The notes beneath the pieces were generated by a model that was given only the letters and a program-made list of their open reading frames with translations, was not told the DNA's origin and ran no database searches. 64,000 nt of DNA. Source: a virus. Below are positions 56,727 to 64,000 of the stretch, in pieces. Position 1 is the first letter of the stretch, and each line of letters opens with the position of its first letter. The DNA lies in IMG/VR virus record IMGVR_UViG_3300007852_000001, positions 1 through 64,000 of that record. One strand, given 5' to 3'. Both the position numbers and the translations under genes were made by a program.

Positions 56727-58424
56727 TTACATCATCTCCGCGACTCGTTCAGCGATGCGGTCTACGTCGCGGTCGCTGAGACTGTCGCTCGTCGGGTCTT
56801 CTGCGGCCGTCTGCTGGCCGTTCTCCATACCGCCACCGTTCTGCCCGACACGCGGGTTGCCGCCCATCTCCTCACCACCGCTCGTCGGGTCTTCACCGCC
56901 GAGACTCTCGATAACTTCCGCAGTACCGACCTGCGCGACGTTCAGCGTCTTTAGCCACTCTTTCTCTTCGTCGGAAAAGTCGTCCGTCCAGTCGATGTTC
57001 ACGTCCGCCCACTCTTCTTGCAGGATACCACGAGCCTCCTCGGGCGTTAGGATAAAGTTGTTGATAGCGGCTGAGAGCGTCTGCATGACGCGACTGGCCC
57101 GCTCTGCTTGGTCCAGTTCCGACAACTTGAACAACGGCCCCCACTCAACTTCGAAGTCGAGGTCATAGTCGCTGCTGGCACGGTTGTCAACCAGACTAAC
57201 GGTGCGGTTGACGAACCGCTGCATGTCACGCGTAAAGTCGTTCTGACGCAGGCGCTCGACTTTGTTGAAGTAATTCTTGATGTCAGTTTCAGAACCACTC
57301 ACTGTGCCGCTCTGCGTGCCGAACAGGACGCTCTTCGTCATCTCCGACGTAGCACACACTTGGTCGAATATGATGTCAAAGTATTCCTGCGGCTGAAGTT
57401 GCCCATCCGTCTGGAAGTCCTGAATTTCATAGCCCGACGGCGTAATTAATTCGGACTTCGCATTCATGTTCTGCATGTTCTCGTTCGCCTCTTCCCAGTC
57501 GTCGTTGTCCGCGTCTTCGGGAAGTTCGACGTGGTACAACTTGGCCGCATAGCGGAAGATGGTCTGCATCAGCGACCAGTTGCCCTTCTTCAGCCCGCGG
57601 AGAAGGTGGTAGGCGGACACGAGAATCGAATCGCCCTCATAGCGCCCGAGCGAGTGGTCCTGTAGGTCGCCGTCGACGGCCGTGTTTTCAACGTGGTGGA
57701 TGAAGCGGTTACGGTGGTAGAATTTCACATCGTCAATCGAGTCTGCATCGTCAATCCAGTTGGGCGGGCCAATGAGGTAGCCGAGTGGCTCCTTGTACGT
57801 CTCACTCGTGGGGTCCGTGTCCATTACAATGCCCGTCGGACGAATCTCGTACTCGTCGTACTCAAGTTCCTTTAGTGGGTCGGCCTCGGCGTTGGCGGGG
57901 ACAACACCGTGACTGCGCTTGAAACGGGCCATGTCGTCCAGCGTCAACGCCTCTAACTTCTTGACGCCGTTGACCTGCACACTATCGTCCATCGGGTCCT
58001 CCCACACGCCGTCGGAACTGTCAGCGAGAACGAAGAAAGATAGCGCAAAACCGTCACGACGGGCCTTCTTTTTTACACGCTTGTAGTGTTCAACATAATC
58101 GTGTTCGTCCAAGAGGTTACTGATGTCACGGTTGCCTTCATGTTTGACCTCAAACCCGTTCTTAAAGGAGTCGTCCACAGGCTTATCAACAAGCGTCTTA
58201 GCCAGCGACGTGCGATAGAGCCATCGCAGGTCGTTCGTGTGCGGGTCCGCCATCAGGCGTCGAGGGTCAACCTCGTCCGCTCTGTCGCCGCTGTCGGTGC
58301 CGACTCCCGCGCTCCGTGCGGCCGTCTCGGTGGAGTATTCGTGTGCCGCTACCTTACTCGTCTTGCTCTCGAACGACGTTGTGGCGTCGGTCGTCGGTTC
58401 GGGAACATCAAATTCATCTGTCAT
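56727..58424 (-). CDS. Portal protein, DUF1073-like (565 aa)
   Basis: Features of the portal family: DNFKNGFEV-type segment near residues 78-96, a helical wing, a stem helix and a C-terminal crown; position directly after the terminase large subunit. Residues 490-565 are Gly/Asp/Glu-rich and likely disordered. It forms the dodecameric DNA channel. Confidence 0.8.
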   Translation of the reverse strand: MTDEFDVPEPTTDATTSFESKTSKVAAHEYSTETAARSAGVGTDSGDRADEVDPRRLMADPHTNDLRWLYRTSLAKTLVDKPVDDSFKNGFEVKHEGNRDISNLLDEHDYVEHYKRVKKKARRDGFALSFFVLADSSDGVWEDPMDDSVQVNGVKKLEALTLDDMARFKRSHGVVPANAEADPLKELEYDEYEIRPTGIVMDTDPTSETYKEPLGYLIGPPNWIDDADSIDDVKFYHRNRFIHHVENTAVDGDLQDHSLGRYEGDSILVSAYHLLRGLKKGNWSLMQTIFRYAAKLYHVELPEDADNDDWEEANENMQNMNAKSELITPSGYEIQDFQTDGQLQPQEYFDIIFDQVCATSEMTKSVLFGTQSGTVSGSETDIKNYFNKVERLRQNDFTRDMQRFVNRTVSLVDNRASSDYDLDFEVEWGPLFKLSELDQAERASRVMQTLSAAINNFILTPEEARGILQEEWADVNIDWTDDFSDEEKEWLKTLNVAQVGTAEVIESLGGEDPTSGGEEMGGNPRVGQNGGGMENGQQTAAEDPTSDSLSDRDVDRIAERVAEMM

Positions 58425-58430
58425 TATAAG

Positions 58431-60245
58431 TTAGTATCCACTGCGATTATGGCCGCCGATTTTCTTGAGCGTCCGACGTGAGCCAAACTTGTTTGCTGCT
58501 ATCCACATGTATACGAACGCTTGGAAGGCGTCGTCGTTACGGTCGTTGAGTACCTTCAGTTTCTTCTTCCCGTCGCTCGTTTTCACACGGTCCGTGTACG
58601 GGGCCGTGAGGTGGTCAACGAGCTTCTGTCGCGTCCCGTCACGACCGTCCGTCAAGTCTTTCTCGGGGATGGAGATACGACCAGCCTTAAAGTCGCTGAC
58701 CATGTTCTCAATCATGTGCGTGCGGGCGACCGTGCAGTAGGCAGAATCATCAAACGAGGAGCCGCTAAACTTTGGCTCGTCTTTATCCTTGATGTTGCCA
58801 TAGATAATCCCACACACCTCGTCATAGCCATCGTTGTTCCAGATGGAATTACCGTCTTGGAGGTCCTCACGCTGCTTCGCGCCGTATCCCTCGTCCACTG
58901 CCACGCGGTCAGCCTCGAAATCACGCATCACCTGCTCGACCTCCTCCAACTCGTCCTGCTTGTTGAGGTCCGAGTCGAGGAACTTGATGTCGCGCAGCGT
59001 AATCTCGTACTCGTTCTCGTCAATCGGTATTTTCTCACCGACGACGATTACGGTGTCAGACGCGTCGGCCCCACTGCCACCGCCCCAGTCTACACCAACG
59101 ACGACCTCACTGTCTTCGTACACGCGCTTGGACTTAAAGCCTTTGTCTTTGTTGAAGGCCTCGTCCATATGCTTGTCGGACAGTAGGTCGTTCTCGGGCG
59201 TGTAGAACTCGGCCAGCACCTCGTTCTTGAACTTCTTTTCCGTGTACTTCTGTTTCTTGAATTCAATCTTCGCGTTGTCGTGCAGCGGCGACTCGTACTG
59301 GTCGATGTGCCAGCCAGTGACCGTGTACCCCTGAATCGACTCTGCGGCCTCTCGCTTGGACTGAATCTCCTGCTCAAGGGCGTTTTGGTCTACGTCTTCG
59401 TTGCCCTTCAGCGTCGCAAGCTGCTCGACCTCTTCACGAAGGTCCTGTCGCTGGTCCTTTAACTCTTGTGGAAGGAATTCATCAGGCTCGTCGTTCACGA
59501 CCCACTCGTTGGCGTCGCCGTCCCAGTCCTTCTGGTCGGACATCTCCCACAGGTCGTGGAAGAAAGAATTCGCCATCTTGGGCGTGCCGATGATAAAAAT
59601 AGTGGGGAAGTAGGGCACGTTCGGGACCGACTGGTCCACGGCCTCAAGGAACGTCGAGAACATCTCTTCGTCAACGTCCTGAAACTCGTCAATGATGCCG
59701 AAGTGGCCGTGCAGTCCACGAAGGGCGTCACCGCTGCCCCACGCCGACCGCGCCTTCACGTCGGCCGAGACGTGTACTGGGTCGCCGTCGTTGGCCAACT
59801 GCCGCTCGAACTTCTGGTGAGAGACGTTGTTCTTCGTCCGCAGTTGCTCAACACCACTGTTTTTGACCGCACCCTTGAATCGGTCCATAACCTCCGTGAA
59901 CTGCTCACGACGCGGTGCCGTGATGTCCACTTCAATCATCGGGAACTGACTGACGCCCCAGTCAGCAGCCGCAGTGGCTGTCGTTGTTTTCAGACACCCA
60001 CGGGCGAAGTTAAGCACCACGATGTCGCCCCAGTTTGCGGGCACCATCGGCCCGTCCTCGTCGGCGAGGTAGTGGAGGAACTCACCTTCGTTCTCCTCGT
60101 CTTTGTCCTCGGCAGGCGGCCCGTCGTCAGTATAGAAGTCGTACTTCCGTGTCGGGTCGTTAGGATGCTGCCAGAAGTTACGCATGTACAGCCGAATGTC
60201 ATGCGGCAGCTTTTGCCGTAACTCGGCTGGGATTTCGTCATACAT
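58431..60245 (-). CDS. terL: Terminase large subunit (604 aa)
   Basis: ATPase domain: Walker A variant ARGCLKTTT (81-89) and Walker B IIDEFQ (184-189). The C-terminal RNase H-like nuclease has VVGVDWGGGSGADASD as its first acidic motif (about residue 390), and another aspartate in ADRVAVDEGYGAKQ. It pumps and cuts DNA during packaging. Overlaps or abuts the small subunit and portal genes. Confidence 0.9.
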   Translation of the reverse strand: MYDEIPAELRQKLPHDIRLYMRNFWQHPNDPTRKYDFYTDDGPPAEDKDEENEGEFLHYLADEDGPMVPANWGDIVVLNFARGCLKTTTATAAADWGVSQFPMIEVDITAPRREQFTEVMDRFKGAVKNSGVEQLRTKNNVSHQKFERQLANDGDPVHVSADVKARSAWGSGDALRGLHGHFGIIDEFQDVDEEMFSTFLEAVDQSVPNVPYFPTIFIIGTPKMANSFFHDLWEMSDQKDWDGDANEWVVNDEPDEFLPQELKDQRQDLREEVEQLATLKGNEDVDQNALEQEIQSKREAAESIQGYTVTGWHIDQYESPLHDNAKIEFKKQKYTEKKFKNEVLAEFYTPENDLLSDKHMDEAFNKDKGFKSKRVYEDSEVVVGVDWGGGSGADASDTVIVVGEKIPIDENEYEITLRDIKFLDSDLNKQDELEEVEQVMRDFEADRVAVDEGYGAKQREDLQDGNSIWNNDGYDEVCGIIYGNIKDKDEPKFSGSSFDDSAYCTVARTHMIENMVSDFKAGRISIPEKDLTDGRDGTRQKLVDHLTAPYTDRVKTSDGKKKLKVLNDRNDDAFQAFVYMWIAANKFGSRRTLKKIGGHNRSGY

Positions 60246-60247
60246 GC

Positions 60248-61177
60248 TTACTCCGACACCTCGACCTCAACCTCTTTGTCCTCCTGCTCCTGTAGGGCCG
60301 CGGAGAAGTCTGTGGCTGCCTCTGTAACGCCGTCAGCGGCGTCAGAATCGACTTCAGATGGTTTTACGTCCAAGGTGTAGTCGTTCTGCTGGAACGTCAC
60401 TATGCCGCCGTCATCGTCGTCTAATTGGACGCCACCATTCTGAAGGTGTTCCTTGATGTCCTTGGTGAGCCGAGAGATAGGAAGGTGGAGGTGATGCTCG
60501 ACCGACTCCATCTTCGTGTCGGTAATCTTTCCTTCCATGTCGGCCGACTGTGCAATCTTCTGCTTCTCCATCTTGTCATCAAAGACCACCTCGCGCATGT
60601 TGTTCATCTCAACCTCTGCGAGGGCGGCCTGCCACAACTGGTCTGCCTGAAACGACAGTGTGACGTTCGTGGGGATGGGAAGCTCTACGTCGACGGCCTC
60701 CTCCGCAATGAGCGTGCTGTCTTCGGTGCCGATGGTTCGAGTCTCCTCTTCAATCTCGAATTCGTGCTGGCTCATCTCAAACAGCCCGCCGACCATTTCA
60801 ATGGCAAACAGAAACTTTGTCGGGTTGAGTTTCTGTGCGAAGTTGACGTAATTAACGGCGAAGTGTCCGTGCTTGAACAGTTCTTGTGCTTGTTCCATGA
60901 GTGCTTCGTGTGATTTATGTCGTTTACAAAAGTCGGAACCGTCGTCAACGAACGTGGATTCGGGCATACCCGTGCAGTAGCGCGTTTGCCCGTATCGCTC
61001 CTGCGTGTACTTACAGACCGCACCACAGCGGTCGTCTACGGGCGTATCGCTCCCACGTAGCGGGTCCAGTTTAAATTCGCCATGTTCGTCCCGCCCATAC
61101 ACGTCACCGTCCTGCTCGAACAGTTCAACACTGTCGGGGATAGTATCGGCGACGCGGCTACGTAGGTCAGTTGTCAT
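60248..61177 (-). CDS. Probable terminase small subunit (309 aa)
   Basis: A 309-residue protein encoded two bases upstream of the large subunit. A cysteine/histidine cluster (CGAVC, C, C, H around residues 51-88) precedes helices, possibly a zinc-stabilised DNA-binding region. Longer than many TerS proteins, so the call rests mainly on gene order. Preceded by tandem class C elements. Confidence 0.6.
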   Translation of the reverse strand: MTTDLRSRVADTIPDSVELFEQDGDVYGRDEHGEFKLDPLRGSDTPVDDRCGAVCKYTQERYGQTRYCTGMPESTFVDDGSDFCKRHKSHEALMEQAQELFKHGHFAVNYVNFAQKLNPTKFLFAIEMVGGLFEMSQHEFEIEEETRTIGTEDSTLIAEEAVDVELPIPTNVTLSFQADQLWQAALAEVEMNNMREVVFDDKMEKQKIAQSADMEGKITDTKMESVEHHLHLPISRLTKDIKEHLQNGGVQLDDDDGGIVTFQQNDYTLDVKPSEVDSDAADGVTEAATDFSAALQEQEDKEVEVEVSE

Positions 61178-61292
61178 GTGTATGAGTGTAAAGTATCAAA
61201 AACGGTGTGGTCGGGGTGGCGGTCGTGCCACACTGGTCCCAAGCAGGATGACACGTCGCGGAACGAGATGCCTGTGGCAACCGTTCCAACTA

Positions 61293-61365
61293 CACCGTAC
61301 TGACGGGTTCGCTTTAAAAGCGACTCGCCCGTCATCGACTGACGGGTTCGCTTTAAAAGAGGTAC
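61293..61365 (-). promoter_or_regulatory. Tandem class C promoters upstream of terminase
   Basis: Two direct units in minus-strand order: CTTTTAAAGCGAACCCGTCAG followed by T-CGATGACGGG (61329-61360), then CTTTTAAAGCGAACCCGTCAG followed by TACGGT (61293-61320). The unit contains the perfect dyad CCCGTCA-N5-TGACGGG (61328-61346). This strongest-looking late promoter starts the structural operon. Confidence 0.7.
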
Positions 61366-61384
61366 TGTTACTGCAACTGAATTT

Positions 61385-61978
61385 TCAGGCCGCCATCGAC
61401 GGCACTCGTTCGCGGACCATTTCTCGAAGTTTACGCATCCGTCCCATGTGGGGCTTGTCGTCGTTCTCATTACTGGTAATGCCGCATTCAACCATGAGCG
61501 AGTGGAATTGACTGTCGTCCTCAAGTCGCCAGCCGTCCTCACGTGCGACCACGTTCAGCACGGCCAGCGCGACCTGTTCAGACGAGTAGTGTCCAAACGT
61601 GTTAATAGTGAGGACATCAATGAACAGATGTTTAGCGCGCTCCTTCTGCGCGTTGGTCATGTCCATATTAGCGGCGTAGGTCGTGATGGCACGCCGCTTC
61701 CACTCCTCACGATTCTGCTGCTTCCGCTGTCTACGAGTTTTGTCCGCACTTCCACCCTCACCGTAGTCCTCACCCTCCTGTCGCCTGAGTGCACGGCGTA
61801 GCTCTTTCTTACGCCGCTCGGAGACGTTCAGTGCGTTAATATCACTTTCGTAGAACGTCGTACGCGTGTCTGCCCGCTGGTCTTTCGTTTGGTACTCCTC
61901 GCTGTCGTATTTGTCTTGAATCTCCGAGCGAGCGCCATTGCCCTCCTCGGTTGCCAAGTTGTGCGACTCCACTGTCAT
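61385..61978 (-). CDS. Hypothetical basic protein, possible regulator (197 aa)
   Basis: Residues 45-95 are highly basic (RRKKELRRALRRQEG, KTRRQRKQQNREEWKRR) and residues 95-185 form several helices ending EDGWRLEDDSQFHSLMVECG, a bundle that may resemble cyclin-like or HTH folds. Its own promoter region holds a class A operator dyad (TTATTACTGTGAGTCATAA, 62018-62036), unlike neighbouring late genes. It could be an autoregulated transcription regulator; this is inference. Confidence 0.55.
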   Translation of the reverse strand: MTVESHNLATEEGNGARSEIQDKYDSEEYQTKDQRADTRTTFYESDINALNVSERRKKELRRALRRQEGEDYGEGGSADKTRRQRKQQNREEWKRRAITTYAANMDMTNAQKERAKHLFIDVLTINTFGHYSSEQVALAVLNVVAREDGWRLEDDSQFHSLMVECGITSNENDDKPHMGRMRKLREMVRERVPSMAA

Positions 61979-62285
61979 TTGCTACACATACACCTACGCC
62001 CTACTCGTACTTAAGTGTTATGACTCACAGTAATAACTAAGATTGCGGAGGTTGCGGACTACCTTGCGTCGTCCACTATCGAACGCATCGCCAGAGCGAT
62101 GCGGAGGGGCACTTGTTACGTAGACTTTCCCGCCCGCCCACGACCTCCCGTTTTTGAGGGGGAACATCTACCTAGTGTTCGGTTGGGCGACTGCGAAGCA
62201 GTGGCACAGCCTCGGCAGTGTTCGGTTGGGGAGCACGTCGAAACCCTTTAGTACCCACAGCCCCTAACTACAGTAAGGGGAGATA
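61979..62285. other. Intergenic region with hairpins and repeats
   Basis: From left: minus TATA (CTTAAGTACG, about 62008), the class A dyad (62018-62036), a hairpin CATCGC-CAGA-GCGATG (about 62084-62102), two copies of GTGTTCGGTTGGG (about 62175 and 62219) flanking an ACTGC-GAA-GCAGT hairpin, and the plus promoter CGAAACCCTTTAGTACCC with the 23-bp repeat (62261-62283) shared with 44116-44138. No gene is seen. Confidence 0.55.
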
Positions 62286-62687
62286 ATGAGCCAGCACATC
62301 AGAGTCGGGAATACCTACTACCACCGTGACGAGGACGGAGAGGTCCTCACGACCCATCACGACGACTCGAACCAGATTTGGTATCGGGGCGTCAAGTCGA
62401 AGGACAACGGTGGCGTCATGTCAACGACTGAATGGGTCAAGCAGCAGTCGTACAGTGACTTCCTTGGGGCCGTGGAGATGCGGGACTACCCCGATGACTG
62501 GGAAGACCTTCGTGGGGCCGTCTTGAAACGTGACGACTACGAATGTCAGTCCTGTCCCAACAACGAGGACAGAAAACTGAACGTCCACCATATCGTGCCG
62601 CTCGGCTGTGGCGGCACCAATACACTACGGAACCTCATTACGCTGTGTAGCCGCTGTCACGGCCGCGTACACGGAGGTGCAATATGA
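62286..62687 (+). CDS. HNH homing-type endonuclease (133 aa)
   Basis: The C-terminal half has the HNH signature: CQSCPNN, LNVHHIVPLGCGGTN, LRNLITLCSRCHGRVH, with two CxxC knuckles binding zinc and a catalytic HH pair. The N-terminal 70 residues include a WVKQQSYSDFLG helix. It may be a free-standing mobile endonuclease or the packaging-associated HNH often found near terminase genes. It is transcribed away from the terminase operon. Confidence 0.85.
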   Translation: MSQHIRVGNTYYHRDEDGEVLTTHHDDSNQIWYRGVKSKDNGGVMSTTEWVKQQSYSDFLGAVEMRDYPDDWEDLRGAVLKRDDYECQSCPNNEDRKLNVHHIVPLGCGGTNTLRNLITLCSRCHGRVHGGAI

Positions 62688-62690
62688 AAT

Positions 62691-62813
62691 ATGTACGTGT
62701 CCTGTGAGGTCTGTGGTGAGCCAGCCGTCCGCCGATTCATGGGCGTGGAGTCTTGCTACGCCTGTATGGTGCAGACCTGTGAGATGGACAGGCCTTCGGG
62801 CTGTCGCCCTTAG
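62691..62813 (+). CDS. Zinc-ribbon microprotein (40 aa)
   Basis: CEVC (5-8) and CYAC (22-25) form a ribbon, with two more cysteines downstream. The ATG lies three bases after the HNH stop. A UUCG-type hairpin (about 62785-62803) overlaps its 3' end. Confidence 0.55.
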   Translation: MYVSCEVCGEPAVRRFMGVESCYACMVQTCEMDRPSGCRP

Positions 62814-63130
62814 CGACGCCCGTTAATCGGGTTCTTAGCAGAAAAATTTATAAAAATTATTCGAGCGTGCGGCGGGGCGGCGGCATATATGTGTGTTGAA
62901 TTGCTTGACGAAAGCTTTAAGTTTCTGTAGTTCGTAGTAGGAGGTATGAGATGTCATATGACAAAACTTGAAAATGCGCCGCCAGATTTTGACTATAAGT
63001 GGATAAATTAAAATAATAATTTTTAATTGGTCTACACGGGTTTGGATATATACCAACACGTCTGCCATCCTAATGCACCCCCTACCCCGCCGAAAAATAA
63101 CCGCCAGTTATCTAATTTCGACGGGGGCGT
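62814..63130. other. AT-rich intergenic region
   Basis: Base composition drops sharply in GC here (for example GAAAAATTTATAAAAATTATT around 62840, and AAATTAAAATAATAATTTTT near 63005). A plus-strand promoter-like CGAAAGCTTTAAGTTTCTG (about 62910) points to a 21-codon frame (62946-63011) with GGAGGT abutting its ATG; I do not regard it as secure. The stretch is a candidate origin or module boundary. Confidence 0.45.
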
Positions 63131-63220
63131 TTACAGCGAACCGAACTTACCGCAGTCAAAACACGCCCATATCGCCCCATCGGCCGCGCCGTCGGTCGAA
63201 CCGCAGTGATTACACCGCAT
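63131..63220 (-). CDS. Zinc-ribbon microprotein (29 aa)
   Basis: CNHC (3-6) and CFDC (20-23) in a 29-residue protein, the shortest ribbon in the window. Its ATG overlaps the stop of the upstream 106-aa gene (TGATG). Confidence 0.6.
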   Translation of the reverse strand: MRCNHCGSTDGAADGAIWACFDCGKFGSL

Positions 63221-63540
63221 CATTCCACCATGTATTTATCGCCGTCAATCGTGAACATAACCACCGTCTCGTCCGTTGCCGCACGAATCCAACGGGCGTT
63301 TACTTTTCCGAACGTTTCAAGGTTGACATCGGCGTTTTCATCGGCGACGACTTCAAGAACGACCACTTTTTCACTCACTAAGTTGCCGTTTCCGTCAAGC
63401 CACCCGCCACGACCGTCATACGTCGTGAATCCGCCGTAGTGGTCGGCCGCACGCTCGCAAAGCACGTCGCCGACCGTTTTGTTCGCCACATCGTCCGTTT
63501 CAAACGCATCGGTCGGAACATACAGCTTGAATTCACTCAT
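63220..63540 (-). CDS. Hypothetical protein (106 aa)
   Basis: A 106-residue alpha/beta protein (MSEFKLYVPTDAFETDDVAN at the start). The ATG at 63540 overlaps the end of the upstream gene by eight bases. No family is recognised. Codon use (more T in third positions, CCGTC/GCCG runs) looks slightly different from the structural block. Confidence 0.6.
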   Translation of the reverse strand: MSEFKLYVPTDAFETDDVANKTVGDVLCERAADHYGGFTTYDGRGGWLDGNGNLVSEKVVVLEVVADENADVNLETFGKVNARWIRAATDETVVMFTIDGDKYMVE

Positions 63541-63859
63541 TGTTCGCCAACACCTCATCGACGACCGACAGAATCGACGCGAGCGCGTCCGTCATCGCCC
63601 CAGTTGAGTCGTTGTTCGCCCGTCGGCCGTAGCTGATCCCGTTGGCGATCTCCATCGCATCTTGCACTGTAATGCGCACTGTGATGCCGCCAAAGGCTGT
63701 ATACGCCGACTCAAAGGCCGCAGCATAGTCGACTTTTTCGTCCGCCACGTTCGGCCGTCCTTTGTCGCGGTTCGCCGCTTCCGCCGTCCGCAGTGCCGCC
63801 GCCGCCGCTTTGGTTTCCGCGCCGTTCAAGTCGACTGTGACTAAAGTGTCGTAGTTCAT
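63533..63859 (-). CDS. Hypothetical protein (108 aa)
   Basis: A 108-residue mostly helical protein with an Ala-rich N-terminus (ETKAAAAALRTAEAANRDKG) and a C-terminal helix. Start of a three-gene operon running to 63131. A GATAAAC TATA-like sequence about 28 nt upstream agrees with a leaderless start. Confidence 0.6.
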   Translation of the reverse strand: MNYDTLVTVDLNGAETKAAAAALRTAEAANRDKGRPNVADEKVDYAAAFESAYTAFGGITVRITVQDAMEIANGISYGRRANNDSTGAMTDALASILSVVDEVLANNE

Positions 63860-64000
63860 GGTTTCAAGGTCTCTTACCGTTGTTTATCGTGAGTGAGTCG
63901 GATAGGTTTCGGTCTCACGCCGACGAGTAAATTCTTGCGTCTTACATGCTGACATAGGCCTTAGCGGCCGTTCGTGACTATTCCATAGCAACCATTCACG
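63860..64000. other. Right-edge sequence, no complete gene
   Basis: Contains the promoter of the 108-aa gene and the possible 3' end of another minus-strand gene running in from outside. Nothing further can be called from 140 bases. Confidence 0.4.

Noticed and set aside
62946-63011. A 21-codon frame with GGAGGT next to the ATG
   Set aside because: The GGAGGT directly abuts the ATG, too close to act as a ribosome binding site, and the AT-rich setting makes the short frame unconvincing.

Overview
The window reads as part of the genome of a contractile-tailed haloarchaeal virus (Caudoviricetes, myovirus-type). Three things support this. First, there is a complete head-neck-tail module: terminase, portal, protease/scaffold, HK97-type capsid protein, sheath, tube, chaperone, tape measure and baseplate. 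Second, nearly every protein is strongly acidic (D/E-rich), as in salt-in haloarchaea. Third, most genes lack Shine-Dalgarno leaders and start about 25-35 nt downstream of archaeal BRE/TATA boxes, as leaderless or nearly leaderless haloarchaeal genes do. Both ends appear to be cut from a larger genome.

Layout. (1) 1-8.1 kb holds about 20 short genes, almost all on the minus strand and mostly single-gene units. Each unit typically has its own promoter, a near-palindromic operator-like element and a poly-T terminator. Many encode zinc-ribbon microproteins or proteins of no recognised family. The stretch also holds non-coding repeats, palindromes and an iteron-like array at the left edge. (2) 8.2-33.8 kb is a plus-strand early/middle block for replication and nucleic-acid metabolism: XPD/DinG-like helicase, P-loop AAA+ protein, nucleotide-kinase-like protein, MazG/DUF1599-like protein, HD phosphohydrolase, Rnl2-type RNA ligase, HAD phosphatase-like protein, family B DNA polymerase, a PD-(D/E)XK nuclease and a Hjc-like resolvase. 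Many small hypothetical genes lie between them. A non-coding RNA locus of about 0.78 kb (24.6-25.4 kb), with its own promoter, many hairpins and two tRNA-like elements, sits directly after the RNA ligase gene. (3) 33.9-62.0 kb is the minus-strand late block. In transcription order it encodes a probable terminase small subunit, terminase large subunit, portal, adhesin/LamG fibre, protease-scaffold, decoration protein, capsid, neck, sheath, tube, frameshifted chaperone, tape measure, baseplate, fibre, and finally a Cas4/RecB-like nuclease. (4) 62.2-64 kb holds an HNH endonuclease, further microproteins and an AT-rich intergenic stretch.

Regulation is the most striking feature. Three promoter signatures match the three blocks: class A (left minus block: dyad TATWACT-N3-AGTWATA, TATA, then GTTCAATCGCA abutting the start codon), class B (plus block: CGAAA-YCTTTTATACCCGTAG then about 10-17 nt to the start) and class C (late block: TATA followed by CGTCAGTACGGT). 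A recurrent CTAAT-N3-AATTCTGGC motif marks ends of plus-strand transcripts. The most notable individual observations are a textbook A AAA AAC slippery site fusing the two tail-chaperone frames, the RNA locus whose tRNA-like elements lack the canonical elbow contacts, an 81-bp element present as two inverted copies 25 kb apart, and adhesin domains inserted into baseplate and head-gene positions.
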